Below, piece after piece: positions 12,101-23,300 of a stretch of 64,000 nt of DNA. The stretch lies in assembly GCA_000149265.1 (NCBI GenBank), contig CH003290.1, positions 67,954 through 131,953 of the forward strand, given 5' to 3'. Source of the DNA: Ciona savignyi. Taxonomy: Eukaryota > Chordata > Ascidiacea > Phlebobranchia > Cionidae. A model generated the notes under the pieces. That model worked only from the letters and a program-made list of their open reading frames with translations, was not told the DNA's origin and searched no databases. Each line of letters starts with the position of its first letter. Within the stretch, counting starts at the first letter, position 1. The position numbers were made by a program, and so were the translations under genes.

Positions 12101-12624
12101 ATATAATAAATTAATCGACTTTTTCATTTCGTTCAATGATTCCAAATAGTAAAAAATGAAAAATAAAGAACAGTGCCCTGAAACCAAATGACTTGTTGCA
12201 GTATGGCTTATTTTACAAAAAAAACAGTGTCAGCAACCTTTTGCACATATGCACCATTTTAACCAATATCGCACAAAATAAAAATCACTGGTAGCCGCAA
12301 AACTAATAATATTTTCGCAATAAATAAAACAACATATGTGTGAGTTATAGACCTAGCGTTTTTTTCTTTGTTTCACTTATGCATGGGTATATTAAACTTA
12401 TTAAGTGCTCGCTACTAGCAATAAAATTATTAAGATTCGTATTAGAAGAATAAAACAGCCGCAGGTTACCGCCCACTGGACTATAATTCTATACCTGGTT
12501 TCCAACGTCGTCCATCTTCTGTAACCATGTCCACTTTATTCAGGAGGTTCTCCCAAAATTCTGCGACATTTTCCGACTCTGGGAATCTTCCTGAGACACC
12601 GGTAATTACCACACTATCTTCCAT
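3170..12624 (-). CDS. Animal FAS-like type I polyketide/fatty acid synthase, N-terminal ketosynthase part (partial)
   Basis: Nine exons read in phase on the minus strand: 12624-12495, 11265-11113, 9453-9280, 8895-8688, 7887-7754, 5127-5030, 4638-4431, 4155-3955 and 3355-3170, giving 497 codons that leave in phase 1 towards the left edge. The start ATG is at 12624 ([15 protein letters not shown]). Residues 1-420 form a full beta-ketoacyl synthase. The active-site Cys162 lies in DTACSSS, His294 in EAHGTGT and His332 in KSNMGHSE, almost the numbering of mammalian FAS (161/293/331). The terminal [11 protein letters not shown] motif and the HPYRGY linker before an acyltransferase (ending WYICS) follow. 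The enzyme would condense malonyl-type extenders on an acyl carrier in the cytosol. DPQLR of related enzymes is CPQLR here. The KS alone cannot separate true FAS from an animal FAS-like PKS; the downstream domains lie outside the window. Confidence 0.93.
3589..3872 (-). mobile_element. SINE-A, near full length
   Basis: Runs from the ATAGGATATTCATGG tail to the ACCAGACTAATCAG head; lies in synthase intron 8. Confidence 0.88.
4180..4335 (-). mobile_element. SINE-A, tail half
   Basis: Truncated after GTAGAACCCATTAA; begins about 25 bp from synthase exon 8. Confidence 0.85.
5262..5425. repeat. GGGG/CCCC-rich short inverted and direct repeats
   Basis: AATATGGGGAGTTTAAGG, AATATGGGGAGCTTGG, CATATGGGAGCTGCC and ATATGGGTCATGG are related pieces in both orientations about 30-50 bp apart, inside synthase intron 5. 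No coding signal. Confidence 0.55.
6326..6708 (-). CDS. Possible small spliced gene inside synthase intron 5 (unidentified, 5' incomplete)
   Basis: Two segments with clean splice signals join in phase 0: 6708-6601 (36 codons, acceptor CAACAG, donor CAG|gtggtt) and 6403-6326 (25 codons plus TGA, acceptor TTACTAG). The second reads [17 protein letters not shown]. Minus-strand AATAAA lies at about 5997-5992, consistent with a 3' end near 5980. A further stretch near 6940-6890 encodes CNFCKITF with a good gtaagt donor and could be an upstream exon, but its phase does not fit directly. I do not recognise the product; a transposase-derived DNA-binding protein is one option. It lies on the same strand as its host gene. 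Confidence 0.28.
7920..8190 (+). mobile_element. SINE-A, diverged full copy
   Basis: Head GTCCGACCGGTTAATAG; the tail is rearranged, with two TTAACCC segments and no GGATA repeats. In synthase intron 4. Confidence 0.85.
8225..8690 (-). mobile_element. Cluster of three to four tandem SINE-B copies
   Basis: CGTTAACCATTCGGCCATACTG or variants recur near 8265, 8385, 8505 and 8645, with ACCGAGCCAA about 110 bp apart. The cluster runs into the donor of the KS active-site exon at 8688. Confidence 0.83.
8931..9165 (-). mobile_element. SINE-A with internal deletion
   Basis: The segment between CAATTT and GGACACAACTGAC (about 50 bp) is missing. In synthase intron 3. Confidence 0.85.
9461..10490. repeat. 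30-bp minisatellite array, about 34 copies, in synthase intron 2
   Basis: The unit is CATGGTCGCCATATTGGATG followed by CATGGTCCTT, with small variants (GATACATGG, GACGCATGG, and CATTGGCCGCC instead of CATGGTCGCC). I count 34 GCCATATTGG cores. A spacer beginning GAATTAGGTT and ending GTTTAACATGG interrupts the array at about 9471, 10022 and 10361, dividing it into higher-order blocks of roughly 18, 11 and 4 units. Because 30 is a multiple of three, every frame on both strands stays open with a 10-residue period, so the long open frames here are not genes. On the minus strand the last unit supplies the AG of the exon 3 splice acceptor (9455-9454). Confidence 0.97.
10497..10692 (-). mobile_element. 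SINE-A fragment next to the 30-bp array
   Basis: Starts directly at the last array unit, so the array may have grown in or beside it. Its tail is missing. Confidence 0.75.
11596..11880 (+). mobile_element. SINE-A, full length
   Basis: Head GTCCGACATATTGGTCTGG, tail AACATGAATATCCTATCCT; in the synthase intron 1. Confidence 0.88.
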
Positions 12625-12755
12625 TGTCGTTATTGTACTTTAAATAAGAGCAAAAATAGACAGTTCAACTAGTTTTGTGCGCTGATCTACAGCGTCAATC
12701 TGTAGAAAACAGACAGTGCAACTAGTTTTGTGCGCTAATCTACTGTACATAAAAA
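12625..12755 (-). promoter_or_regulatory. Duplicated 36-bp element just upstream of the synthase start codon
   Basis: A stretch around CAACTAGTTTTGTGCGCT occurs at about 12661-12694 and again at 12714-12750, 54 bp apart, starting about 40 bp upstream of the ATG. It sits where a core promoter or 5' UTR is expected. I see no clear TATA box, so a regulatory role is only inferred from position. Confidence 0.35.
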
Positions 12756-14939
12756 AGGCACAAAACATTTCCGGTGCGTGCTACAGTGTGTATGTTGCGT
12801 AACTTAAGTTTATAAACGCGTGCATATACTACTACCACGTAAGTAGAATAATGTGATCTTGGTTTACGTTTAAGCCTTGATTTGCTTAATCTTTAATTTG
12901 TTTATGTACTGGAGGCAATTCTTTTAACGCTACCTTTCAAATTTTTAAATTTTATACCTTTTTTATATTTGTATACCAGTATATGTTCAAAATGTTTAAC
13001 CCATTAGGTATAATATACGATGCAATGTTTAACAAACCAATTACTCATCGATATGATATTAAAGAAATTACCATTATAACTGCAAACCAATTTAACAGAA
13101 AAGCTTTAAATGTCAGCTAGTACCAGGAAATAACATAACACCTCTAAATAAATTGGTTGATACAAAAATGACACCAGTCAATTCGTTTCTGCTTATTTCA
13201 AACCTTTTTCAATTTGGTAGATAGTATTCTACATTTTTTAGTCATCAACCCATTTAATGGGTTATGTGAAACGTCCTCTAACTGCATTGCCAAAGGACAC
13301 AGCTACATAAATAGTTCCAATTAATCACCTTTCATATGACATTGCGACGCGCAACAAACGCTATCTGTTAGGCTCTGTCAAAAGAATTAAAACAATTCGT
13401 AAGGTAATCGATTGTGTTCCCCAAGAACTTGCCACACAGATTGAAAAAGTTAAACGTTTAGAAATGTATCTAATTACAGACACATAACAATAGCCTTGGT
13501 ACATGGACAAAAATGTATTGTTTGATTTTTTGTACGTTTGTTGTGTTTACTGTTGCACTTGAGCTAATGTTAATTTTAACTATTTCTCTCCTACAAGTAA
13601 TATGTCATATTCGCAAGTATTAGAAAACGCCATTTGGTTTGTGCTTTATTATTCAGTCGTGTGCCAAATGGTTTACAAATATTACCTTTAAGATTTTTGA
13701 AGTCAGCTATTCTGCAAGTGAGGTTGGTAACCTGCTTTCTACTTCGTCACTTGATGGGGTTAATGCGTACAAGTTACGTCATGTGACGCAATTACAAAGT
13801 TTAGTTTATTTTTTGGATCACACTTTCTTCTGTTTTGTCAGTAAGGTGGTTGCTATAACTTGGAAAATAACCCCAGCGAAAGGGGGCATGCTTATCTTAT
13901 CATAATGATTTTTATAAATGCCTCATCACGCATTAAACATATATTGTTATTTTCCTATTTTATATACTTTTATTTTTATTTCTATTTTTGAATAAAATTT
14001 TACATACCCTTATTTTTAAGAACCAGTTTTTAATAAATTAAATTTACTGTGAACTTGAAATTGTATTAAAAAGCAAAGAGGCGCAATAAAGCATAAATTC
14101 AAAAAATTGTATCCTGGATCAATGCTTGATTTTTTCTTATTTCCTGACAGCAAATACATACCATAATCTGAATCTTTGGTTCAGTTGTTAAAAGGATACA
14201 TTATCAGTCATATTTTCCAATTGTTTTGGGGTAAAATTAAGCTATTAATTCAAACTGAAGATTTTCTGAAGCTGCCTCAATTCTTTTTTAATCGGTTATT
14301 GTTAATACCTCCCAAATCGCTTGGTTGCTCTTCGGTTATCTCTTAAGTATAGATTTTAAGTTGTTTATATAATAATAAAAAGATTCTTATAATGTTGACT
14401 TATACATACATTATGATAATACGCAAAATTTTAAACATTAAATAAATTTTGTTTTTTGAACTGGCGTTTCGCGTACGTCCGAGTTGATCACATGATCGGT
14501 ACGTCACACCCGAAATGCTGTTTTTTTTCTAACCCCGAAGCCATGTTTTATCGCGTGTTTTGTCCAAATCGGTTTTAATAAATAAGAAATATAAGATGTG
14601 TCTAATAAAGAGCTATTAATAAAGGACTTTTAATGATATATGTCGGTAACCCCGCGCTTTAAAATTTTAATTGCAATCTATTGCACGTAACGATAGCCAT
14701 AAGACCAATAGAACAGTACATGGCTCGACAACTTACTTTAAGATTGATGTAATAATATTTGCCACTTCGCGTACCAACCATTGTTACGTACGGTTAGCAT
14801 AATCAACTACATAATTTGAATATTATAAAGCAGTCCAGGGAAAATTTATTGCATTCATTTTATTAGATATATTTATTACATATATTCACAGTTTGAGTTT
14901 TTTTGCGTGTGGGTCAAATCTTTTTTGGTATTGATCCAA

Positions 14940-15020
14940 GTTTTGGACTCGTCACTAGGACCGTTATTTTATTTTTTTTTTATAAAAGTCGGTATATGTA
15001 GGCCTATCGGCCGCGTCTCG
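14940..15020 (-). mobile_element. SINE-B fragment
   Basis: GGACTCGTCACTAGGACCG to the GGCCGCGTC part; box A end lost. Confidence 0.65.
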
Positions 15021-15696
15021 TGGCGTGTCATGAAAAAACTATGGCGTGCCAATTGTGGCCTGTAATTTTTATTTCGTGAGCATTTTTAATCTGCGATGCT
15101 CATGTAGCGCGCCGTAGATATTTTTTCGTGATATGCCCCTTTCTTGCAATTGTCAAACCTACTTAAATGATTAATTACACCGTAATTTTTTTCGTTGGTC
15201 GTGACAACCTATGACATGTTAAAAATGCACTCATTTTGGCGATGTTAAGTTAATGTTACCTGCAAATACCTTAAACAAATCCTTATTTTGCAGAAAGCTA
15301 ATATATTGTACCGTTCATAATATGTTTTTTCGTGTGGCTGATAAGAAAAAATGTTAGTCCCTAATTTGAAAAAATAGTAAACTTCATAATCAGTTATTTT
15401 TTCCTAAATGGGTCTGTCGCGTCATGTCTAGTAAGCGTGCGTCTGTTTCGTGAGTGTTATTTCTCCTTTTCTTGTATTGTCAAAAATTTATGATTTATGT
15501 CACCGTCGCTTTACATGTCAAAGCGGTTTTTTATATAATTTTTTCGGGGTTTCGTGACAAATTAAAAACACACTGACCGATTTCGGAGAACGGGAGACAT
15601 ATTGCGGTGTCTGTGTTTTTGCATTAAATATTACAGGCGTGAGATGTCCAGCATGTTACATAGGAAGCTAAAGAATTTAAATGAAACTTTAATTAC

Positions 15697-15805
15697 AGTC
15701 GTGTGCTGACCAAATGGTTAACGCGACGGTTACATAACCCAACTATATAAAACACGGTAGACAAACCAACATGGGCTCGAATAACCTTAAAAATAAAACT
15801 TTACA
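15697..15805 (+). mobile_element. SINE-B
   Basis: GTCGTGTGCTGACCAAATGG has an insertion of four bases in box A. Confidence 0.7.
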
Positions 15806-16249
15806 AATTGTTAGATAACATGGCCTAGATGGATCGAATTTTTTACCCATTTTTTTATATACATAGCATCAGATTATTGACATAATGTTGTGTTCAATAC
15901 AAGAAAGTAGGTTATTAAGATGAAAAAATATCTTTGAAAACATTTAAAAGTAAACTGGGCTGTTAACTGAATTAATGATGCATTCAGTATTCCTCATTTA
16001 TTCGACTGTGTTTTCGAAAACTTTAAAAGAATTCCTTGTATCTGTCCCTTGGCTATCCTACTTTAACATATGATATAGTTCTTTATCGGCATTTTAAAAA
16101 TATAGACTGTTTTATAAATACCCCTCTTTTTAGACTCAAATTTTTCTCTTTGATATCAATATTTGTTTTAATCCTGATTGTGTATGCAATCTCAACCAGA
16201 CATCTTTCAGAAGGCGGTGTCGTATTAAATTAAACTTTCACGAATTAGA

Positions 16250-16538
16250 ATAGGATATTCATGTTTATCCCCGTGAATGGGAAAACCAAGGGGGTTAACA
16301 CACGGGCAATCGTCAAACCACCTCGCGCCCATTGTCGGGTTACCAGAGCTATTGCAGTGTGTTGTATATGATATACACGTTTCTGCAATTTGGTAGACCC
16401 AATAATCTGCTGGGTTCAGGCAATGTACGTAAAGTGCGTTACCCAAGGACACAACCTACTAGCTAGCGACCAGTTTCGCACCTACAACCTTTCGATTGAC
16501 AGGCGACACACTTAACCGCTAGACTAACCGGCCGTTTA
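16250..16538 (-). mobile_element. SINE-A, full length
   Basis: Well conserved copy downstream of the sushi kinase gene. Confidence 0.9.
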
Positions 16539-17024
16539 AATTGTTTTACAACATGATACCAAGACGAACAATAAGGATGCGAGGCCGCCATACCAACATT
16601 TGGAACTTTTTTAAACAAAGGCCTTGCAACCCAGTATTACAGTCATAAGCTTCGCGCAGAGAAAATGAATAAAAAACGAAGTAAAAACCATATGCGTTCT
16701 TTTTCGCTTCATAGGGTAACCGTGAATAACATAAATTTTACAGTAATAACTATTATGCATTTTAGCTACAAGCTATTTAATAAAACAGTCTAATTGTTGA
16801 TATATGGTATAGAGTTAGAAATGTGTTAAAGAGTTAGAAATGTGTCAAATTATTGAAATAATTGTCTATACATATTTACACTCTTAATGTTAAGTAATAA
16901 GCAAGGCTTTAGCAATGGTATAAGATTATTGCCTTCGTTTTCAAATTGTTAATATTGTTGAAATGATTGCTTATACATATTCACACTCTTATGGTAAATA
17001 AAAAGCAACGGTAAGATTATTGCC

Positions 17025-17110
17025 GTCGTGTTTAACTTGTGTGAATTTAAAAATAATGTCCCAGTCGTTCTGGCATGTTGTGGTGTGATCGCCCTTCTGA
17101 AAAACTGCAA
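17025..17110 (-). pseudogene. Decayed copy of the terminal exon of the sushi kinase gene
   Basis: About 470 bp downstream of the real last exon, the acceptor context AATTTGCAG and the following sequence recur: GGCGATCACAC, ACATGCCAGAACGACTG and GACATTATTTTT match exon 17578-17348. In the homologous frame it reads KGDHTTTCQND against YGDHTITCESD. The similarity fades after about 75 bp and the splice phase no longer fits, so it looks like a broken exon duplicate. Confidence 0.6.
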
Positions 17111-17129
17111 ATTGATTTGAACTTAGTGG

Positions 17130-17320
17130 ACGAGTAAGAATATTGTAAGATGTGCGTGTAAGAATATGGTAAGATTGTAAGAATATTGTAAGATTGTAAA
17201 AATATTGTAAGATGTGCGTGTAAGAATATGGTAAGATTGTAAGAATATTGTAAGATTGTAAAAATATTGTAAGATTGTAGGAATATTGTAAGATGGGCGT
17301 GTAAGAATATTGTAAGCCGT
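17130..17320. repeat. AT-rich minisatellite downstream of the sushi kinase
   Basis: Repeats of GTAAGAATATTGTAAGATT with GTGCGTGTAAGAATATGG variants form a roughly 64-bp higher-order unit repeated about three times. It lies between the decayed exon copy and the real terminal exon. Confidence 0.85.
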
Positions 17321-17347
17321 CGTGTTTAAACGGGTACGAATATAAGT

Positions 17348-20300
17348 TCAACATGCTGAGTAAGCTTCTCCAAGATCGCACGGTCGTTCATAAACACCCT
17401 GTGCCACCAATTCTCGCAGTAGGTGGGCGAGAGCGTGGCGACAGGCGACCTTTCGAGTCAGGTAATCGTTGCATGTGAATAGGGTAGCAATTCGGGAATC
17501 GGTGCAAGTGCAGTCGTAGTTGAAGAAAATAAAGTCGCAGTCGCTCTCGCATGTTATCGTGTGATCACCGTACTTAATCTGCAAATTAAACTGAACTAAG
17601 TGGGCGTGATTTAAATAGGATAGGATATTCATGTTTTATTCCCGTGAATTGGAAAACGAAGTAATTGTTTAACAGACGATTTCCTCGCGCCCACCGTCGG
17701 GTTACCAGAGCTATTTCAGTGTGTTGTGTATGATTCAGATGTTCCTTTAATATGGTAGAACCCATAATTTCACTGGGGTCAAGCACTTTCCATTAAGTTT
17801 CGAACCTGCAATCCTTCGGCTATAGATGTCAATCTTTCTGCTATTGGGTTATTAGACAGACTCATCAACCAAATATGACTATAAATTATTAGCTTGTAAA
17901 AGAATGTTTAGACAATTGGTCCAGAAAATTGTGTCGAAAACTATTTAGAAAATTGGTCCAGGAACTTGCCAAAGATACTTTGCTAGATGCGACGTATCTA
18001 ATATTCTACTACAGCACGAGCTCAATAGCCTACTATGAAATGCCTATATTTTTAACCGGGCTAAGGTTTGAACCCATGATGCTCGCCCCTTAGACCGTTT
18101 ATTATATAGTTAGTATATGTATCGGTCGCGTTAACCGTTGTGCCACACGACCGTACATAATATGCCTGAATTGATTAATTATAATACCTCCACGGGCTGT
18201 TTGTCACCCCTCAAGCTAGCGACTTGCTGTTGCATGAGGTCCCACGTTAACTCGTACCGACAATTGTCTCCGCCTCGGCACCGGGCACACGTACAGGAAG
18301 GAAACGAACCCAACCATCCCCCTGTCTCCGAACATGTTCTTGTGCTGGATCCCTTGCAATCAACATGAAATATTTTGGAATCAAAGGATACAAAGATATA
18401 TTAGCTTTCCTTGGAATCAACTATTTATTTGTTTCAATTAAAAAAGTTGGCTGAAGTCTTAAGATTCGTTGTGTTAATAGCAATGTAAAGTTCTTGTTCT
18501 TGAAGTGTTAAATACGAAGTTAAGGTCGTGAAATTCAACGAATAAAAATGCTTAAAGGTAAAACATACTGCATTGATAATAATATCTCAATAGTCCTTTA
18601 AATCATTCTTTTATATACGAATTAAAACGGCAAAATGAGAGTCTTAGAGCAAATTATAGAAAACTTTTTTTCGGGCCTAGTTTCGAACCATAACAGGGTC
18701 GTTGCTAAGACCGTTTTTTGTATGTAAGTCGGTATATGTATCGGTCGCGTTAACCATTTGGCTGCACGAGGGTACAAACTATAGAAACCTAAGTAAAAAC
18801 AACTAAATAAAACGTACCAAACGGTCCTGGCGACGAGCCCACCACGGTTTCGAAACTTGACTCGGTAAAAAAATAAAACGCACGCTCGTGTGGTCGAAAG
18901 GTAAACGCGACCGATACATATTCCGAAATCTATACAAAGACTTTCCTTGTAACGAGCCCATCTTGGGTTCGAAACTTGGTTCGTTAAAAACGAACGCTGG
19001 AGTAAAACCCATATAATTTCACATTAAATTAAGGAAAATTAGTTAATACCACCATAAAAACAAGTAGAGACATGAGACATTAAAAATATTCTTTAGTTGT
19101 GAAGCGTTGGTGTTTTTACGAACTTACTCCTTCATAGCCCGCTTCGCAGCCGAAAGTGCAGGTTCGACCAGCAAAATGACCATCCCTACACCCCCTGGAC
19201 TGAACGTGGGAAGGAAGCGACTCTACAGGACAAACTGCAAAACAGCATCATATAGTATAGGTCTATATGGTCTTTAATGTTGGTTTAAGTTTACAATCTT
19301 TAAACTTGCTTAACATGTTTGTGGAGTAAATGTAATTAAGCTGTATGAGTAAATAGGCGGACACTTGTCGTTCGTAATGACACAGCATTTGACTTTAAAG
19401 GGTTGTTTTGCCCATTTTTGCCGCTTTCCGAAATATTACTAAAGGTCCCGTGTTCTGTTTTGATTGTGGAAAAAATATTACTAAGCTAAACAGTGATATA
19501 GAAGAAATTACGTCGAACCTACCCTAACCGAACATACCCAAAAATGCAGCACACCCATATAATCGTAATAATTAGCCTATATAACTATACAAAACATTCT
19601 GTTCTGCACGCTCAGAACGCTGTATACAAAAATGTTAATTAAATTGTGTTATTAAAAAAAATACATCTTTTATATTTTATTAGTGTAAAATGTTAGTCCG
19701 GACGGTTAGTCTGGCGGTTTAGTGCGTCGCCTTTCAATCGAAAGGTTGCAGATTCGAAACTAGTCGCTAGCTAGTCGGTTGTGTCATTGGGCAAATGCAC
19801 TTTACGGACATTGCCTGAACCCAGCCGATTAATGGGTTCTACCAAATTGAAGGAACGTGTCTATCATATACAACACACTGCAATAGCTCCATTAACCCGA
19901 CGGTGGACGCGAGGTGATCTGACGATTACCCGTGTATTAACCCCCTTGGTTTTCCCATTCACGGGGGTAAACATGAATATTCCATCTTTACACATAATTG
20001 TGTCTATAGATTCAATTTTACATATTAGGGTTAGAATATGAAAGCTAGAATTGTGAAGTTAAAGAATGTGATAATCATGTTTATACCCAACCAGGGGGTT
20101 AACACACGAACAATCTTCAAATCACCTCGTTTCCACCATCAGGCTACTGGAGCTATTGTAGCGTGTTGAGTTTCATTTACACATTTCTTCAATTTAGCAG
20201 AACCCATTAATCTGTTGGTTTCAGGCAATCTCCGTTCAGTGTTTTGCCAAAGGACACAATCAACTACCTAGCTAATAGTTTTACATCTACAACCCTTCCC

Positions 20301-23300
20301 CTGAAAGAAAACGCACTAACACACTAAACTAATTTGTCGGACTGTAAAACGATCTTTGCTTTTAATTGTAAACCGGACTGTAGATTTAATTGTAACCGGA
20401 CTGTATAGAACGTGCTGTGCTTTTAATTTTAACCACTGCAAACAACTAAATTTTTACAGAAATTATTTCAAATACAGCGTATATTTTTAATGCGAAACGG
20501 GGTCTATAATACAAGATAAAAAACATACTTACCCCTATTGCAACCTTCCAGTTGATTATCCCATCGACCCCCAGTCCCACAAGATGTTACTTTTAATTTT
20601 GATTTATAACCAGCTGAGCAGCTCATCAAACATGTTGTTCCGACTTCATAGTTGCCCAGTTTGTTTGCACTTGAATTGCATTTAACAGTTGAAACTCCGT
20701 CGTGGGTATATTTGGGCGGAAAGCATTGCGGTTGTATTGTGGTCGACACTGTCGTTCCAACGGTTATTCCCTTTCTCATGTTTGCAGTTGAAGTCGTTCC
20801 TGACGAATTACGGTCAGTATAGAAGACGAACATGATAAAAATGCCTTATTTTACGACGTTCAAGATAAATATTACAACTCTGTCTAACAAAGTACAGAAT
20901 AGATATATATCTCAAATTTGGCACTACGCCTCTTAGGTACACATTTTTACATTTTTTGGTATTCCCCTTGGCAAAAGGTAGGCATAGGTTATGCTTTATA
21001 GCCAAGGCGTAAACAAGGTCGTTTGCCTGTGAGCCTTTCTATTGTATGCAAGCCATAAAGTACGGTAGATGTATTAAAAACACTCCACCGGCGTTATTCG
21101 TGCTTACTTACCTACTGTAGTGAATCGTTTAGTTGCATTTGGCGCTCGTGATTTTGCAACAAAAATTGCAGGATCGGAAGTGACTAAATATATATTTCTA
21201 GAATTATTTAAGGTACAAACCAGAAACTAATGACACTAAGCAATATTCCATCCTACTTACCAACTGTGGGGAATTGATTTGTTGCATTTGGTCTTTGAGA
21301 TTTTGTAAGAAAAATTGCAGGAAGAGGAGTAACTAAATTTACATTCGTAAAATTAGTTGGTGTACCAAACAAAATAGTAGTATTCTTACCTGAAATCGCT
21401 GACTTGTGGTTGAAAAAATAAAGCGCCAGTAGAGCAGCGCCTATCAGTGATACCACAATTGCGACTGCAACCAATACAATCTTCGTTCTTCTTGAACATT
21501 TGCAGCACTTGACTAAAGATGTTTGTTGGTTTACTAAACACACAGTGGATATCGCCAATATCCAGTAGGTTATTGGGACCTTTAAACTCGAATAAACGAT
21601 TACACACTTCAATAGCTTCAATACCCCTACGTGTGCGCAGGGAAATCTCACAATTACAATTTGATGGCACTATAGGTATTCGCGAGGTAATCTGACGATT
21701 TCCCGTTTTAAACATAAATATCCTACCAAAATACCAAAATAACATTAACACACCATTTCTTGTGCTGTATCGCTCTTCAGGTATAAGTGGTTCCCTCCAT
21801 GTAGGGCCACGAACAATCGGCCTCGCTGCCCTCAGCGTGTTCTCGGTAAGTTGGTTGTGAGGAGCGTCATCTATGTCAGCCGGAGAAGGCTGTCGCTGCA
21901 GCAAAGATTCGACACTCGCGTACTCTCTTTCGCGCGCTTGAGAGTGGTGACACTCGCCATGACTAACATTATTTGAACCCGAATCCAAACTCAGACTTTC
22001 CGATTCTGACGTCAAAATATTTTGATCGGCTCTGTCGCTGTTCCTCATCGGTAATTTCGGGAATGTGGTATCCCTACCGTCACCGCACTGTTCATTCCAT
22101 TCGTCCGAACTAATTCCGCCCACTTCCGAACCGTATCCCTCGCTTATGCTTCTTAACTGAATCATTCCTTTTGTACTTTCGTATGTAGTGGAACGCATAA
22201 TGCCTTTGATTTGAGAAAAATCCATTCCGCCGGTTTCGGATATTTCGACTTCTGACGAACCGAATGTGTCACCCGTCATTGTCTTACGCTGTTAAATAAA
22301 AATTGGTCGTTAACTAAAAAAATATTCAGACAGTATTCCTCATTTATGCGACTTGACTGTGTTTTCGAATACAGTAAAAAAATTCCTCGCGCCTGCCCCT
22401 AGCTATCCTCTTTAAAAATATGATCTAATTCCCTATCGACCTTTAAAGAATATAGACCGTTTTACGTTTGCTGTTCATTTTTACGCTCCAAACTTGGCAT
22501 GTTTAGTCATGTTTTTACAACGCTACAGGTCCCAGTATTTGGTCAAGTAGACTGTTCAGACATCGGCCTAAGAATCAAAGTGTATTTTGTTACTTACATA
22601 AGATCGAAAGCCAGTTTTAACCAAATTTACTGAGTTTTCAACGTGAGGAAGGAAAGATGTTTCGTATTCGTCAATGAACAAACTTCTCATATCTGAAATG
22701 AATCACTTTTATCTTTAGACAAGTACATGACATATATATACAAATGGCTAGGATAGTATATTTATGTTTATGCCCGTGAGTGTGAAAACAAAGGAGGTTA
22801 ACACACGTGCAAGATCACATCGCGCCCGGCGTCGGGTTACCGGAGCTATTGCAGTATGTTGTGTATGATTCACATGTTCATTCAATTTACTAGAACCCAT
22901 TCATTCACTGGGTTCAGTCAATGTCCGCTAAGTGCCTTGCCCAAGGACACAACCGACTAGCTTGCGATCAGTCGAACCTGCTGGGAAGGCACTGCACTAA
23001 ACCACCAGAATAGTCGGTCGGTGCCTCTACAAAACAACAAACAACTTATACGGCAAAAGTATACCTTTAAAATCAGGTCGATCAATTGGTTTTTCTTGAA
23101 AACATTGCGCCATAATAGAAACCATAAATATTGGAGCCGAGGGTGGAAGTAAGTCATCGTCTGGTCTTTCCCCTTTATCTCGCACCGCCAAAATTATCGC
23201 CTCTTGAAGAGCATCTGATTAAAATCGGGAATTGGTGATGGGGTGTTTATTCTACAAGTCTTCTATCATTGCATTCATAATAATCTCTTTTACTATTGGA

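Larger units (their letters stand above)
12760..16240. other. Intergenic interval without a recognisable gene
   Basis: AT-rich DNA between the synthase start and the sushi kinase. Apart from the SINE-B pieces listed I see no exon with plausible splice sites. An 88-codon open frame at 13639-13905 has no recognisable domain. Confidence 0.6.

Noticed and set aside
13639..13905. 88-codon open frame in the intergenic interval
   Set aside because: No recognisable domain, no splice partner, AT-rich; likely chance.
21754..22279. RHIM-like motif MIQLRSISEGYG in the juxtamembrane segment of the sushi kinase
   Set aside because: The core I/V-Q-I/L/V-G is not met (IQLR) and flanking residues do not fit; a RHIM cannot be claimed.
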